Origin: an uncultured Holophagaceae bacterium
GTDB taxonomy: Bacteria > Acidobacteriota > Holophagae > Holophagales > Holophagaceae
Reading direction: 5' to 3'
DNA length: 64,000 nt
NCBI GenBank assembly: GCA_903937385.1
Contig: CAIZZF010000010.1
Coordinates: 124,001 to 188,000, forward strand
The notes under the pieces were generated by a model. The model was not told where the DNA came from. It saw nothing but the letters and a program-made list of their open reading frames with translations, and searched no databases. Positions 44,252 through 53,178 of the stretch are shown piece after piece; position 1 is the first letter of the stretch; each line of letters starts with the position of its first letter. The position numbers and the translations under genes are program-made.

Positions 44252-45394
44252 TCAGGGATTCTCGGGCTCCACCGGTGCCATGGGCGACTCGCCCCCTTCG
44301 TAGGTGCGCCGGAGCACCCCCTGCACCAGCCGCTGGAAGAAGGTCCCGCGCTCCGGATTGAACACGATGGACACGGCGGCCCGGAGCTCGCTGCCCAGCT
44401 CCAGGAGCGCCCCGCCATCGATGGCCGTGCCCAGGAGCAGGAAGGGCACCCGGCCCTGGAGGGTCTCCACCATGGGTTTCAGCCGACGGCGGCTGTCCAG
44501 GCTGAGGTTCGGCACGTGGTAGAGCACCAGGGCCGGCTTCTGGTTGTAGGCCTGCTTCAGGGCCGCCATGGTGGGCACGATTCGCGTGAGGGGCTGGAGC
44601 CCGCCGAGCAGGTCCTGGAGGGTGGCCTCCAGAGCCGCGTCCGCCGAGACCAGCACCAGGCCCGTGGGCGGACGACTCACCAGGCGGCCCACCTCAGGGG
44701 CGGCGGCGGCGGTCTCCACGCCCCGCCGGGCGATCCGGTCGAGATCCTCCTCCCGCCGCTCGAACACCCAGCGGGAGAGGGGGTGGAGGATGTGGTCATC
44801 CAGCTGGGGCCGGTATTCGACGCCAAAGGTGCGGTTGCGCACGTGACGCAGCTTGACCTTGGTGTTGATGCGGATCAGGTCGGTAAGCTGGACGGTGATG
44901 GCCATTTCCTCGCCGACCTGGAGCTCACCCTCCCCGAAGTCCCGGGTGCTGAAGATCCGCGCCCCGGTGGTGCTGATGTCCACCAGCGTCCCGGTGACCA
45001 GGTCGTATTTGGGCGTGCTGAAGGTGACCACGACCCGGCCCACCCGGTCCACGCGGTAGGCCCCCCGGTGGTCCTCCTCCTGCAGGGTCGGCGGCAGGGC
45101 GAGCCGCAGGGTCCGCCGGCCGTCGACCATGCCGAAGCCCTTGAGCTGGGTGGCGGCCTCCAGGAAGCTCACCCCGTGGGGGAAGCGGATCTTGAGCTCT
45201 CCGCTGCGGAGCCCGAACACGGCATCTTCCCGGCCCATGGTGGCAGCCACGTGCAGGTCGTCCCCGATGACGCGGAGGAACGAGGACTCGAACCGCAGGT
45301 AGGGCGTCACGAGGATCATCAACTCCCGGCGCTCACAGGCGCGCTGGAAGATCTCCGAGATGGTCTCCGGGTTGCGGATCAGATTGCCGGTCAA
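44252..45394 (-). CDS. PilZ domain protein with C-terminal receiver-like domain
   Basis: A 380-residue protein. The middle has a PilZ pattern: [10 protein letters not shown] (R-x3-R type) followed by D-I-S-T-T-G-A-R-I (D-x-S-x-x-G), near residues 115-145, preceded by a YcgR-like N-terminal domain. PilZ domains bind cyclic di-GMP. The last 120 residues ([27 protein letters not shown]) look like a response-regulator receiver fold, but the usual phospho-accepting Asp is not clear. TTG 45394 has GGGAGG upstream. Confidence 0.8.
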   Translation of the reverse strand: MTGNLIRNPETISEIFQRACERRELMILVTPYLRFESSFLRVIGDDLHVAATMGREDAVFGLRSGELKIRFPHGVSFLEAATQLKGFGMVDGRRTLRLALPPTLQEEDHRGAYRVDRVGRVVVTFSTPKYDLVTGTLVDISTTGARIFSTRDFGEGELQVGEEMAITVQLTDLIRINTKVKLRHVRNRTFGVEYRPQLDDHILHPLSRWVFERREEDLDRIARRGVETAAAAPEVGRLVSRPPTGLVLVSADAALEATLQDLLGGLQPLTRIVPTMAALKQAYNQKPALVLYHVPNLSLDSRRRLKPMVETLQGRVPFLLLGTAIDGGALLELGSELRAAVSIVFNPERGTFFQRLVQGVLRRTYEGGESPMAPVEPENP

Positions 45395-45468
45395 TGCGCC
45401 TCCCTGCGGGTTCCTGCTTCCATCATGCTGAGGAGTCCCTAGACTGGGAAGCTCTGGAATTGCGACTC

Positions 45469-47115
45469 ATGCCCCCACCCCAAACGCTTCTTGCCTACAG
45501 CGCCCCCCGCAGCGGCTTCGGGGACGAGTGGATGACCTTCCTTCCCATAGGTCTCGGCTATCTGCAGGCGATGCTTAAGTCCCGGGCCTTTCCCTGTCGT
45601 GTGGCCAATCTGAGCGGCAAGGGGCGGAAGGAGGTCCTGGCCTACCTCCGGAATCTGAACCCCGCGGTGGTGGGCATCTCGATGTTCACGTTCAACCGCA
45701 AGCGCTCGGCAGACCTCCTGGCCTGGGCGCGGGAGGCCTGTCCCGGGGCGATCCTCCTGGCCGGGGGCCCGCACCCCACCCACCTGGCGGAAGAAGTCTT
45801 CGAGGACTGCCCCGCCCTCGACGCCATCGTCCAGGGCGAGGGCGAGCAGACCCTCCTGGGCCTCGTTGAGCGCCTGGCGGCGGCCCCGGGCAGCACCCTC
45901 TGGAAGCACACTCCGGGGCTGATCTTCCGGGATGGCCGCACCCTGCCCCAGGCGCCCCTTGAGGACCTTGATGCCGTGGGGATCCCCGCCGAGCACCTGG
46001 AGGCAGACTTCCTCGACGACGTCGGCCAGCTGGCCTACCTCAGCACCAGCCGCGGCTGTCCCGCCACCTGCAACTTCTGCAACACGCCGGAGTTCTGGGG
46101 CACCTCCATCCGCTTCCGCAGCGCGGCCTCGGTGCTGCGGGAGCTGCGCCTCCTGCGGGAGCGCCACGGCCTCACCTACTTCAGCTTCCGGGATGACACC
46201 TTCACCGCCAACCGGGCGCGCGTGCTGGAGCTCATGGAGGGCATCCAGGCCAGCGGCCTGCATCCGCTCTGGAACTGCCAGAGCCGGGTGAACCTGGTGG
46301 ACGAGGACCGGCTGGTGGCCATGAAGCGGGCCGGCTGCGAGTTCATGCAGTTCGGCGTTGAGCATGGCAGCGAACGGGTGCTGGCCCTGCTGGACAAGGG
46401 CACCAACCTCCGCCATGCCCGCAAGGCCCTGGAGTCCCTCCGCAAGGTAGGGATGAACCTGGGCATCTACCTGATCACCGGCATCCCCGGCGAGACCTGG
46501 GCCGATGTGGAGGAGACCGCCGCCTTCATCCGGGACACCCGGCCCAGCGACTGCCAGATCAGTCCCCTGGCCCTGTATCCGGGCACCCGGATGTTCGACC
46601 AGTATCGCGCCGAGGGCCGCGTCCAGCGGGACTTCTACCGGACCAGCGGCGACGCCGAGATCTTCGCCCGGGTAGATGCCCACACGGAGAAAGCCCTGCA
46701 CCACCTGGACCAGGCGGCCCGCCTGGCCCAGGCCAAGTCCCGGTTCACGGCTGCCGAGTTCGCGCAGCAGAAGGCCTGGCTGGGCTACTGCGCCGTGACC
46801 AACCTGCTCTGCGGCGAGACCGCCGAGGAGGCCGGACGCTGGGTCGAGGCCGAGGCCGATTACGCCGAGATCATCCGGCAGGAGCCCGCGAACCCCTGGG
46901 GCTTCCTGAAGCGCGCCCTCCTGCGGGAGAAGCTGGGCCGGCGGGACGAGGCCCGCGCCGACCTCGCCGAGGTGCTGGCCCTGGCCCCGGGCAACCCCGA
47001 GGCCACCGAGCTCGCCCGCCAGTGGGGCCAGCCCCGGGCCGCGGCCCGGAAGAAGGGCCCCGCCCACGGACCCACCGGCACCATGAAGGGTGGCGAGACC
47101 TACCTCAAGCGTTAG
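45469..47115 (+). CDS. B12-binding radical SAM protein with C-terminal TPR-like region
   Basis: A 548-residue protein. An N-terminal cobalamin-binding Rossmann-like domain (about 1-180: F-L-P-I-G-L-G-Y-L, G-G-P-H-P-T, V-Q-G-E-G-E) is followed by a radical SAM domain with C197-P-A-T-C201-N-F-C204, binding the [4Fe-4S] cluster. The G-I-P-G-E-T segment follows at about 345. The end has a TPR-like helical pair (A-E-A-D-Y-A-E-I-I-R-Q-E-P). Such proteins often methylate unreactive carbons; the substrate here is unknown. Divergent from the PilZ gene. Confidence 0.9.
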   Translation: MPPPQTLLAYSAPRSGFGDEWMTFLPIGLGYLQAMLKSRAFPCRVANLSGKGRKEVLAYLRNLNPAVVGISMFTFNRKRSADLLAWAREACPGAILLAGGPHPTHLAEEVFEDCPALDAIVQGEGEQTLLGLVERLAAAPGSTLWKHTPGLIFRDGRTLPQAPLEDLDAVGIPAEHLEADFLDDVGQLAYLSTSRGCPATCNFCNTPEFWGTSIRFRSAASVLRELRLLRERHGLTYFSFRDDTFTANRARVLELMEGIQASGLHPLWNCQSRVNLVDEDRLVAMKRAGCEFMQFGVEHGSERVLALLDKGTNLRHARKALESLRKVGMNLGIYLITGIPGETWADVEETAAFIRDTRPSDCQISPLALYPGTRMFDQYRAEGRVQRDFYRTSGDAEIFARVDAHTEKALHHLDQAARLAQAKSRFTAAEFAQQKAWLGYCAVTNLLCGETAEEAGRWVEAEADYAEIIRQEPANPWGFLKRALLREKLGRRDEARADLAEVLALAPGNPEATELARQWGQPRAAARKKGPAHGPTGTMKGGETYLKR

Positions 47116-47149
47116 CGGTTCCGATGGTCGGGATCGAAAAGCGCCGGGG

Positions 47150-47276
47150 CCTAGAGCAAAAAACGCTCGCCGAGAGCGCAGAGATGGCTGAGGTCGCCGA
47201 GAAAAGCGGCTAACCCAAAACCCTCCGCGCCCCTCCGCTCCCCTCGTCTTTTCTCCGCGAGAGTGGTTGTTTTTTC
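47150..47276. repeat. Second copy of a dispersed intergenic repeat
   Basis: Shares CTCCGCTCCCCTCGTC, then TTTCT and GCGAGAGTGGTTG with the unit at about 36368-36504, and also has the internal GAGAGCGCAGAGATGGCTGAGG arm. Both copies lie in gaps between genes and can fold. Same family, about 11 kb apart. Confidence 0.75.
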
Positions 47277-47282
47277 TTCAAC

Positions 47283-47858
47283 TCAGGCCACAGCCTCATT
47301 GGGCCGCAGCGCGGCGCGCCACTCTTTCCAGCCCATGAGGCACAGGCCCTGATACACCACGTAGAGGAGGCTAGTGACGTAGAGGCCCTTGAAGATCAGC
47401 AGGCCGACGGAGATGCAGTTGGCCAGGATCCACACGGGCCAGTTCTCGACCCACTTGCGGGTCATCATGAACTGCGCAACCAGGCTGAGAGACGTGATCA
47501 GCGAGTCCAGGACCGGCACGGTGCTGTTCGTATACCGGCGCAGCAGGAAGGTCAGGAGCGCGGTGCTGAGCGCCACCGCGCCCGCCAGCAGCAGGGCCGT
47601 GCCCGGCCTCACCCGGCTCACGGTCAGGGTCCCGTGGTCGCGGCCGCCATGCAGCCAGTGCCACCAGCCGTAGAGGGAGATGGCGATGTAGAAGACCTGC
47701 AGCCCCACATCCGCATAGAGTCCCGTGCGGTTGAACAGCACGATGAAGGTCAGGTTGTTGGCGATGCCCAGAGGCCAGTTCCAGATGTTCTGCCGCACCA
47801 GGAGGGCCACGCAGCCCGCCCCGGTGAGAAAGCCGAACACCTCGGTCCAGTGGGGCAT
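47283..47858 (-). CDS. pnuC: PnuC-type nicotinamide riboside/vitamin transporter
   Basis: A 191-residue polytopic membrane protein with the PnuC pattern: an N-terminal W-N-W-P-L-G-I-A-N-N-L segment, A-D-V-G-L-Q-V-F-Y-I-A-I-S-L-Y-G-W-W-H-W, and a late W-I-L-A-N-C-I-S-V-G segment. PnuC proteins carry nicotinamide riboside by facilitated diffusion; relatives PnuT and PnuX carry thiamine and riboflavin. The ATG overlaps the upstream stop (TGATG), so it is coupled to a pyrF-linked membrane protein gene. Confidence 0.88.
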   Translation of the reverse strand: MPHWTEVFGFLTGAGCVALLVRQNIWNWPLGIANNLTFIVLFNRTGLYADVGLQVFYIAISLYGWWHWLHGGRDHGTLTVSRVRPGTALLLAGAVALSTALLTFLLRRYTNSTVPVLDSLITSLSLVAQFMMTRKWVENWPVWILANCISVGLLIFKGLYVTSLLYVVYQGLCLMGWKEWRAALRPNEAVA

Positions 47859-48400
47859 CAGTCCTCGTGCTTCAAGTTGGCACTGCGTTCCAGGATGGTG
47901 TGGATCAGCCGCTCCAGCTGCTCCACCAGGAGGAACTTCAGCTCTGGATCCGGCTGGCCGCCGTGGGCAGGCTCGGCCCCGCCCTTCAGCACGAAGAAGG
48001 GGCCGGAGCGGGTCAGGCGGGACACGTGCTTCCAGGGCAGCCGCCCCGCCCCGAAGCGGCGAGCCAGGGGCGCCGGGAGGGCATTGTGCTCCACCGAGAT
48101 GCCCAGCTCATCCAGCATCACGCTGGAGCCCTCCACCAGCAGGACGCCTAGGAGCGTGGCCACCAGGAGGACACTGCCGGCGATCACCGCGCCAATGGCA
48201 GCCGTGATGGCGATCCAGAAAGACCAGGTGGGCTCACTGGCCGCCTCGGCCACCTTCAGGGAGGCCCGCAGCACGGGCAGGCGCTCCAGGATCTGGGCCA
48301 GGGCGCGCACGCCCACCAGCCAGGAGCCCGCGAACAGGAGCATGGCCATGGCCCGCTGCGCGAACGAGGGCCGGAAGACGAGAGGCGTGCCGACGGACAT
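47858..48400 (-). CDS. Hypothetical membrane protein between pyrF and pnuC
   Basis: A 180-residue product with two strong membrane segments (A-M-A-M-L-L-F-A-G-S-W-L-V and W-I-A-I-T-A-A-I-G-A-V-I-A-G-S-V-L-L) and a soluble C-terminal half that reads like a PH-like domain (S-S-V-M-L-D-E-L-G-I-S-V-E, L-P-W-K-H-V-S-R-L). Starts and stops overlap pyrF and pnuC as TGATG. Not recognised; the PH-like reading is tentative. Confidence 0.7.
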   Translation of the reverse strand: MSVGTPLVFRPSFAQRAMAMLLFAGSWLVGVRALAQILERLPVLRASLKVAEAASEPTWSFWIAITAAIGAVIAGSVLLVATLLGVLLVEGSSVMLDELGISVEHNALPAPLARRFGAGRLPWKHVSRLTRSGPFFVLKGGAEPAHGGQPDPELKFLLVEQLERLIHTILERSANLKHED

Positions 48401-49125
48401 CAGCCCTGCATCTCGGCCACGATTGCCTCGGCGGCGGCGGCGGGATCGGCAGCGTGGGTGATGGGACGGCCCACCACGAGCCAGGTGGAGCCCTGCTTCA
48501 GCGCCTGGGCCGGCGTCATGACCCGGGCCTGGTCCTGGATGGCGGCCCCGGCGGGCCGGATGCCCGGCGTCAGCCGATGGAAGGCCTCGCCACAGGCATC
48601 GCGGATGGCCGCGGCCTCCCAGGCGGAGCAGACCACGCCGCCGCAGCCGCACTGGTGCGCCAGCTTCGCGTAGGCCAGGGCCAGGTCCTCGGGCTGTCCC
48701 GCGTGGCCCAGGGCCGCCAGGGCCTCCCGGTCCAGGCTGGTGAGCACCGTGACGGCCAGCAGCTCGGTCCGGCCCCCGGCCGCCCGGTGGGCGCGGAGGG
48801 CCTCCACCGCCGCCTCCAGCATGGCCGGACCCCCCTGGGCATGGACGTTCACCAGGAGCGGGTCCAGGCGCAGCACCGCGTCCAGGGCCCGCCGCACGGT
48901 GTTGGGGATGTCGTGCAGCTTGAGATCGAGAAAGACCGGCACCTGCTTCTGCAGCTCCCGCACGAAGGCCGGACCCTCGGCACAGAAGAGCTCGAGACCC
49001 ACCTTGAGCATTCCCACCCGGCCCGACAGCCGCTCGGCCATGGCCAGGGCCTCCTTGGCCGTGGGCACGTCGAGGGCCACCACGAGGCGCTCGCGGGGCG
49101 TCAGAATCAGGGGGGCTGGGGACAA
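48400..49125 (-). CDS. pyrF: Orotidine 5'-phosphate decarboxylase
   Basis: A 241-residue OMP decarboxylase, the last step of UMP synthesis. Seen: V-V-A-L-D-V-P near the start, L-K-V-G-L-E-L-F, the catalytic cluster F-L-D-L-K-L-H-D-I-P-N-T-V, and the late T-P-G-I-R-P and V-V-G-R-P-I-T motifs. The start is TTG 49125 with GGGAG upstream. First gene of a coupled three-gene run with a membrane protein gene and pnuC. Confidence 0.95.
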   Translation of the reverse strand: MSPAPLILTPRERLVVALDVPTAKEALAMAERLSGRVGMLKVGLELFCAEGPAFVRELQKQVPVFLDLKLHDIPNTVRRALDAVLRLDPLLVNVHAQGGPAMLEAAVEALRAHRAAGGRTELLAVTVLTSLDREALAALGHAGQPEDLALAYAKLAHQCGCGGVVCSAWEAAAIRDACGEAFHRLTPGIRPAGAAIQDQARVMTPAQALKQGSTWLVVGRPITHAADPAAAAEAIVAEMQG

Positions 49126-49169
49126 GGGAACTCCCGTATGATGCGGATGACCATTCTAAGCGAGTTTTC

Positions 49170-50132
49170 GTGCCCCTTCTCTCCCAGCCCTCACCCCCCG
49201 CCCTCGTGGCGCCCGCACCCTCAGACTACGCCGAGGCGGAGACTGCGCTGCTGGAGGCCCTCGACTGGGGCTGGACGCAGCCTGCGGCCCCGAACCTCAA
49301 GGGCCCCGCCGCCCTGGACTACCGCTGGCTGCTGGCCGCGGCCAGCTTCAACCCGGACCACGGCCTCCCGGCCAGCCCCTACGCGGGCGGCGCTGAGGCC
49401 CGGGAAGCCCAGGCCCTGCGGAGCCTCCTGCAGGCCCGTCCCGAACACGTGCCATCTCGGCTCAAGACCCTGACCCAGCGCCAGGGCGGCACCAGCCTGG
49501 CCCTCTGGCGCTGGGGCCAGCGCCGGGTGCGGGACGGCGCCTTCCCGCCCCCGCTGCGCCGGGCCTGGGAGGATCGGCTGCTGGCCGCCCGGCCGGGCGT
49601 CCTTCGCGGCTTCGCCCTGCGGCACGCCCTCTGCTGGGCCCTGGCCGAGCAGGATGAGGCACGACTCGCGGCCATCCGGGTCCAGGCGGGCCAAGACGCC
49701 GCCGAGACGATCCAGGGCTTCCAGCGGCTCTTCGGGCTGCTCGGCGGCCCCTCGCCGGACCTGCGTCTCTGGTCCCTGCCCGAGCTCGACTACCGCGATG
49801 CCCGCCTGGACCAGCTGGGCGCCTCCCGCATCTGGATCCATCCCGCCGAGGCGGGACCCCTGCCCGCCCTCCCACCCGGGACCGTCTGGATCATCCCCAG
49901 TCCCTCTGGCAACCACGACGACCGGGAGGCCAGCCTCACCGGCACCGCGCTGGCGGAAGGCCAGACCCTGGCTGACCGGCTTCGGGCCGCGGGCCGCTCG
50001 GCCCACTTCGCCCCCAGCAGCCGGGCCTTCGAACACCTGGGACTGGCGTGGTTCCCCATCCTCATCGAGCTGGACGATCGGGGCCACCTGCGCTCCGTCC
50101 GCATGGGCGACGCCGCCCCCCGGCAGCCCTAG
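49170..50132 (+). CDS. Hypothetical protein (320 aa) with thioredoxin-like C-terminus
   Basis: The N-terminal 200 residues are helical with many Leu, Ala and Arg (R-W-L-L-A-A-A-S-F-N-P, Q-R-L-F-G-L-L-G-G). The last 100 residues (A-S-R-I-W-I-H-P, G-T-V-W-I-I-P, F-P-I-L-I-E-L-D-D-R-G-H-L-R-S-V-R-M-G) look like a thioredoxin fold lacking a CxxC. GTG 49170 is the likely start. The stop overlaps the convergent peptidase stop. Family not recognised. Confidence 0.65.
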   Translation: MPLLSQPSPPALVAPAPSDYAEAETALLEALDWGWTQPAAPNLKGPAALDYRWLLAAASFNPDHGLPASPYAGGAEAREAQALRSLLQARPEHVPSRLKTLTQRQGGTSLALWRWGQRRVRDGAFPPPLRRAWEDRLLAARPGVLRGFALRHALCWALAEQDEARLAAIRVQAGQDAAETIQGFQRLFGLLGGPSPDLRLWSLPELDYRDARLDQLGASRIWIHPAEAGPLPALPPGTVWIIPSPSGNHDDREASLTGTALAEGQTLADRLRAAGRSAHFAPSSRAFEHLGLAWFPILIELDDRGHLRSVRMGDAAPRQP

Positions 50133-52075
50133 CCGATGCCCCCGCCCTGAAGGAAGCCCGCCACGGCGCCCCAGAGCATCTGGGCCCAGTAGTGGAAGCC
50201 GCGGCGCACGGGCTTCTGCGTGTAGCTGGCGTGCAGCCGGTCCTTGAGGAGCGGGTAGTTCCCGTCCGGATCCAGCACCGCCGCAGCCACCGGCGAGTTG
50301 AACTCGTAGGTGATCCAGCGGTCCTGCCCATCCCAGGCCAGGCGCTGCTCCTCCTTGTTCTCCAGGCGCACCCAGAGAGTGATGGGCATCCTCAGGCCGC
50401 CTTTCCGCTCGAGGGTGATGGAGCCCACACGACCCGGGGCTGCGGGCTGCGGCGCGGCGAAGACCGGTGCCTTGTCCGAGAAGAGCCAGCCCCCTTCGGT
50501 AACTTCCTGAGTCTTGACGCCGCTGATGACGTAGTCGAGCGTGTCAGTGCCCTCGATGAAGTCCCGCCAGAACGCACTGAGGTCCCGCCCGGAGACCCGC
50601 TCGGCGATGCGCCGGAAGTCGGCCCGGGTCGGGTGCTTGAAGGCCATCTCCTGGGAGTAGGCGCGCATGACCTGCTCCATCACGGGCCGGCCCAACATGG
50701 CCTCCAGCTGGTTGAGCACCAGGGTGGGCTTGGCATAGGCGGCGATGTGGTAGGTGTTCTCAGTTAACGTCTTGAAGCCGAAGCGCGTGAGGGGATCCGC
50801 CGAGGGCTTGGACCAGTAGTTCGACCACGCATTAAAGTCCGTGGGCCGCTGGAACCGACGGCTGCTGAACAGCGCCTGGTAGCTGCGGGCCATGGCCTTG
50901 TGCGTGAACCAGCTGGTCATGCCCTCGTCCAGCCAGGGTTCCTCGAACTCATTGCTGGCCAGCATCCCATAGAAGAACTGGTGGCCATACTCGTGGACCG
51001 TCAGCTGTTCAGGCAGAACCCGCTGCTTGAGCGGATCGAAGCGCACGGAGCTGGCTGTGATCAGCGTCGGGTATTCCATGCCGTCGGCCCCTGCCGCCTC
51101 CCCGGGCGTGTCGATCACCGTCAGGGTCGGGTAGGGATACTTGAAGTACCACTCCTCGCTCCACCGCAGCGCGTTCTCCACGGCCCGGCGCTGGCGCTGG
51201 AAGTTGCCGCGGTTGACGCCGTTGATGTAGTAGAAGACCTGCACGCCGCGGTACTCGTACATCGCCGGGTGGCGCCAACCCTCCCGGGGCATCACCGCCC
51301 AGGCGAAGTCGTGCACGTCCTCCGCATGCAGGCGCCAGATCACGTTCAGCGGCCGCTTCGGATCCAGCTCAACCTCGGTCACGAAGTTGGTCTGGGTGCC
51401 CGTGTGGGCCAGTCCCAGCGCGTTGGGCAAAGAGAGCGCCACGTCATAGACTCCGAAGTCCGCGAAAAACTCCGTGTTCCCGTGGTAGGCGTGGCAGTTC
51501 CAGCGGTCGCCCTGGTAGACGCCCACCTTGGGGAACCACTGCCCCGACATGAGGAAGTCCTCGGCCCAGCCGCTGCGGGCGAACACCTTTGGATAGCGGT
51601 TCTCCCAGGCGATCTCCACGTGGATGGTCTCCCCCGGCGCCACGGCGCGGGGCAGCTTCAGCCAGCGGACCGTCTCGTCCTCGCCGTCATGCCCCTCCAG
51701 GTCCCGGCCCTCCATGCGGACGCTGGTCAGGCGGCAGTAGCCCCAGGAGGCGGACTCCGCAGGCCGCTCCTGCCGGTCCGGGCCCAGCTGGCCGCCGCTC
51801 TCCTTCATGAAGCGGCTCTGGGGCCCCTTGAAGGCATTCAGATACAGGTGCAGCGGCAGCTCCTGCGTTGGCGCCGTGCCCGTGTTCCGCCACGACAGCG
51901 TCTCCCGGCCCTCCAGTGCCTTGTGCTCGAAGTCCAGCGTCGCCTCGATGCGGTAGTTGGCGATTCGCGGCGACTTGGGCTTCTCGAACCACTTCTCCGT
52001 CGTCCAGGTTCGCGGACCCGCAGCCATCCCCGCCGTGGCGCACATCACCAGCAGAGCCACCCAGCGCAGTCTCAT
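50129..52075 (-). CDS. M1 family metallopeptidase (exported)
   Basis: A 648-residue zinc peptidase. ATG 52075 starts a signal peptide (V-A-L-L-V-M-C-A-T-A-G-M-A-A). The zinc motif reads H-E-Y-G-H-Q and the third ligand lies in W-L-D-E-G-M-T-S-W. The exopeptidase motif G-A-M-E-N is replaced by A-D-G-M-E-Y-P, as in M1 relatives whose aminopeptidase activity is uncertain. A periplasmic location is likely. Divergent from tRNA-fMet. Confidence 0.88.
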   Translation of the reverse strand: MRLRWVALLVMCATAGMAAGPRTWTTEKWFEKPKSPRIANYRIEATLDFEHKALEGRETLSWRNTGTAPTQELPLHLYLNAFKGPQSRFMKESGGQLGPDRQERPAESASWGYCRLTSVRMEGRDLEGHDGEDETVRWLKLPRAVAPGETIHVEIAWENRYPKVFARSGWAEDFLMSGQWFPKVGVYQGDRWNCHAYHGNTEFFADFGVYDVALSLPNALGLAHTGTQTNFVTEVELDPKRPLNVIWRLHAEDVHDFAWAVMPREGWRHPAMYEYRGVQVFYYINGVNRGNFQRQRRAVENALRWSEEWYFKYPYPTLTVIDTPGEAAGADGMEYPTLITASSVRFDPLKQRVLPEQLTVHEYGHQFFYGMLASNEFEEPWLDEGMTSWFTHKAMARSYQALFSSRRFQRPTDFNAWSNYWSKPSADPLTRFGFKTLTENTYHIAAYAKPTLVLNQLEAMLGRPVMEQVMRAYSQEMAFKHPTRADFRRIAERVSGRDLSAFWRDFIEGTDTLDYVISGVKTQEVTEGGWLFSDKAPVFAAPQPAAPGRVGSITLERKGGLRMPITLWVRLENKEEQRLAWDGQDRWITYEFNSPVAAAVLDPDGNYPLLKDRLHASYTQKPVRRGFHYWAQMLWGAVAGFLQGGGIG

Positions 52076-52113
52076 CGAACCTCCGACCCAGGCCACGAGC
52101 ATATCAACTCCCC

Positions 52114-52141
52114 TTGCCATTGCCCCCACCCCTGCTACACT
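52114..52141 (+). promoter_or_regulatory. Sigma-70-type promoter for tRNA-fMet
   Basis: TTGCCA (52114-52119) and TACACT (52136-52141) with a 16-bp spacer; the tRNA begins 12 bp further. Both boxes are close to consensus, and the position is right for a tRNA gene. Confidence 0.65.
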
Positions 52142-52152
52142 CAAGTCCCTAC

Positions 52153-52223
<71 letters not shown>

Positions 52224-52229
<6 letters not shown>

Positions 52230-52511
52230 ACCACGAAGAGGCCCGCCAACACTAGGTTTGCGGGCCTTTTCCCTTATTGCCCAGACGGCGTGGAAGGTGT
52301 CGGAAAATGCTACCGAATGCGACGTGATGATGACGTCGTATAGCAGGCGAAAGTGCCCAAAATTGAAACGGTTCAATTCGGTGTAGAACCGCTCCATGCC
52401 TGCGTTTAGGTGGCTATGCCTTACCTGGTTGGCGTAGCGGCGAAGTGCCCAGAACGATGGCTTCACCACACCAGAATCCTGCCTCTCACGATTCCCTGAT
52501 GGCCGGTTCAC
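52224..52511 (-). CDS. Hypothetical protein (95 aa), last gene of a coupled cassette
   Basis: GTG 52511 overlaps the upstream stop by GTGA. The product has a basic N-terminus (N-R-P-S-G-N-R-E-R-Q) and a central segment of aromatic and Asn residues (M-E-R-F-Y-T-E-L-N-R-F-N-F-G-H-F-R). The stop codon lies inside the 3' end of tRNA-fMet on the opposite strand, so its last codons are the island junction. No family recognised; the C-terminus may have been created by integration. Confidence 0.45.
52240..52270 (+). terminator. Rho-independent terminator after tRNA-fMet
   Basis: Stem GGCCCGC/GCGGGCC with a loop of about 13 nt, then TTTT. It lies inside a small antisense gene, so that gene's last third must read through the complement. 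Confidence 0.75.
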
Positions 52512-52828
52512 AGGGGACTCCTCGTTGAGGTCATCGGGGTTTCTGCGAGAGCTTGGTCTTCCCCCACACGCCGTCTCTCGCGCCACCTGTCCGCCATCAC
52601 AGCAGCGGCCACGACGGGCCATCCGAACTGCGCCCAGGCGAACACAGTGAGGAAACCGTGGGCGGAGGCGAAGAACCGTGTCCTGCGTTCAGATTCGAAG
52701 GCGCTGAGCCCCAGGGCTTCCCGTCGCCACGTATGCCGATCTGGGCTGTAGATCCGGGACATTGACCTGGCCGCCATGATGCCGCCGACGACAAGGTAGG
52801 CCCCGATGAAGATGGCGATTGTGCTCAC
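52508..52828 (-). CDS. Hypothetical membrane protein (106 aa)
   Basis: GTG 52828 overlaps the upstream stop by GTGA. An N-terminal membrane helix (I-A-I-F-I-G-A-Y-L-V-V-G-G-I-M-A-A) is followed by a basic stretch with R-R-E-A-L-G, then a second hydrophobic segment (A-W-A-Q-F-G-W-P-V-V-A-A-A-V-M) and a charged tail. Family unknown. Part of the four-gene cassette beside tRNA-fMet. Confidence 0.6.
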   Translation of the reverse strand: MSTIAIFIGAYLVVGGIMAARSMSRIYSPDRHTWRREALGLSAFESERRTRFFASAHGFLTVFAWAQFGWPVVAAAVMADRWRERRRVGEDQALAETPMTSTRSPL

Positions 52829-53178
52829 CACGTGGGATTCGCAGGGCCGTGGCCGTCTTCGCTGACAACCGGCTCCAGCACCCCCTCCGGCCACCCCAGG
52901 GCGGTTGCTCGCTGCGCCCAGGCGTGTGCTGCGACAGGATCAGCTATCACCCCAACCCCAACCCTGTAGCTGAACCACATTGATACTCCCGCCACCGGCA
53001 GCCCGGCCTTCGCGGACTCCAGGAAGAGCCTGATGGACCCCTGAGTGTCCCCGCGACCCTCAGCCGCCCTGCCTTCCATGAAGGCATCCCAGGGGCCGTG
53101 GACGTCGCGGCAGGAGTGCCTTGGCTGATAGAGCAACTTGATGAGCTTTGCCAAGGAGGCAGTGACCGATGAGATCAT
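52825..53178 (-). CDS. Sel1-like repeat protein (small)
   Basis: ATG 53178 overlaps the upstream stop by ATGA, which fixes the start; the frame upstream is open but would overlap the previous gene. The 117-residue product contains Sel1/TPR-type helical pairs: M-E-G-R-A-A-E-G-R-G-D-T-Q-G-S-I-R-L-F-L-E-S-A and Y-R-V-G-V-G-V-I-A-D-P-V-A-A-H-A-W-A-Q-R-A. Such repeats mediate protein contacts. The role in this cassette is unknown. Confidence 0.65.
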   Translation of the reverse strand: MISSVTASLAKLIKLLYQPRHSCRDVHGPWDAFMEGRAAEGRGDTQGSIRLFLESAKAGLPVAGVSMWFSYRVGVGVIADPVAAHAWAQRATALGWPEGVLEPVVSEDGHGPANPTW

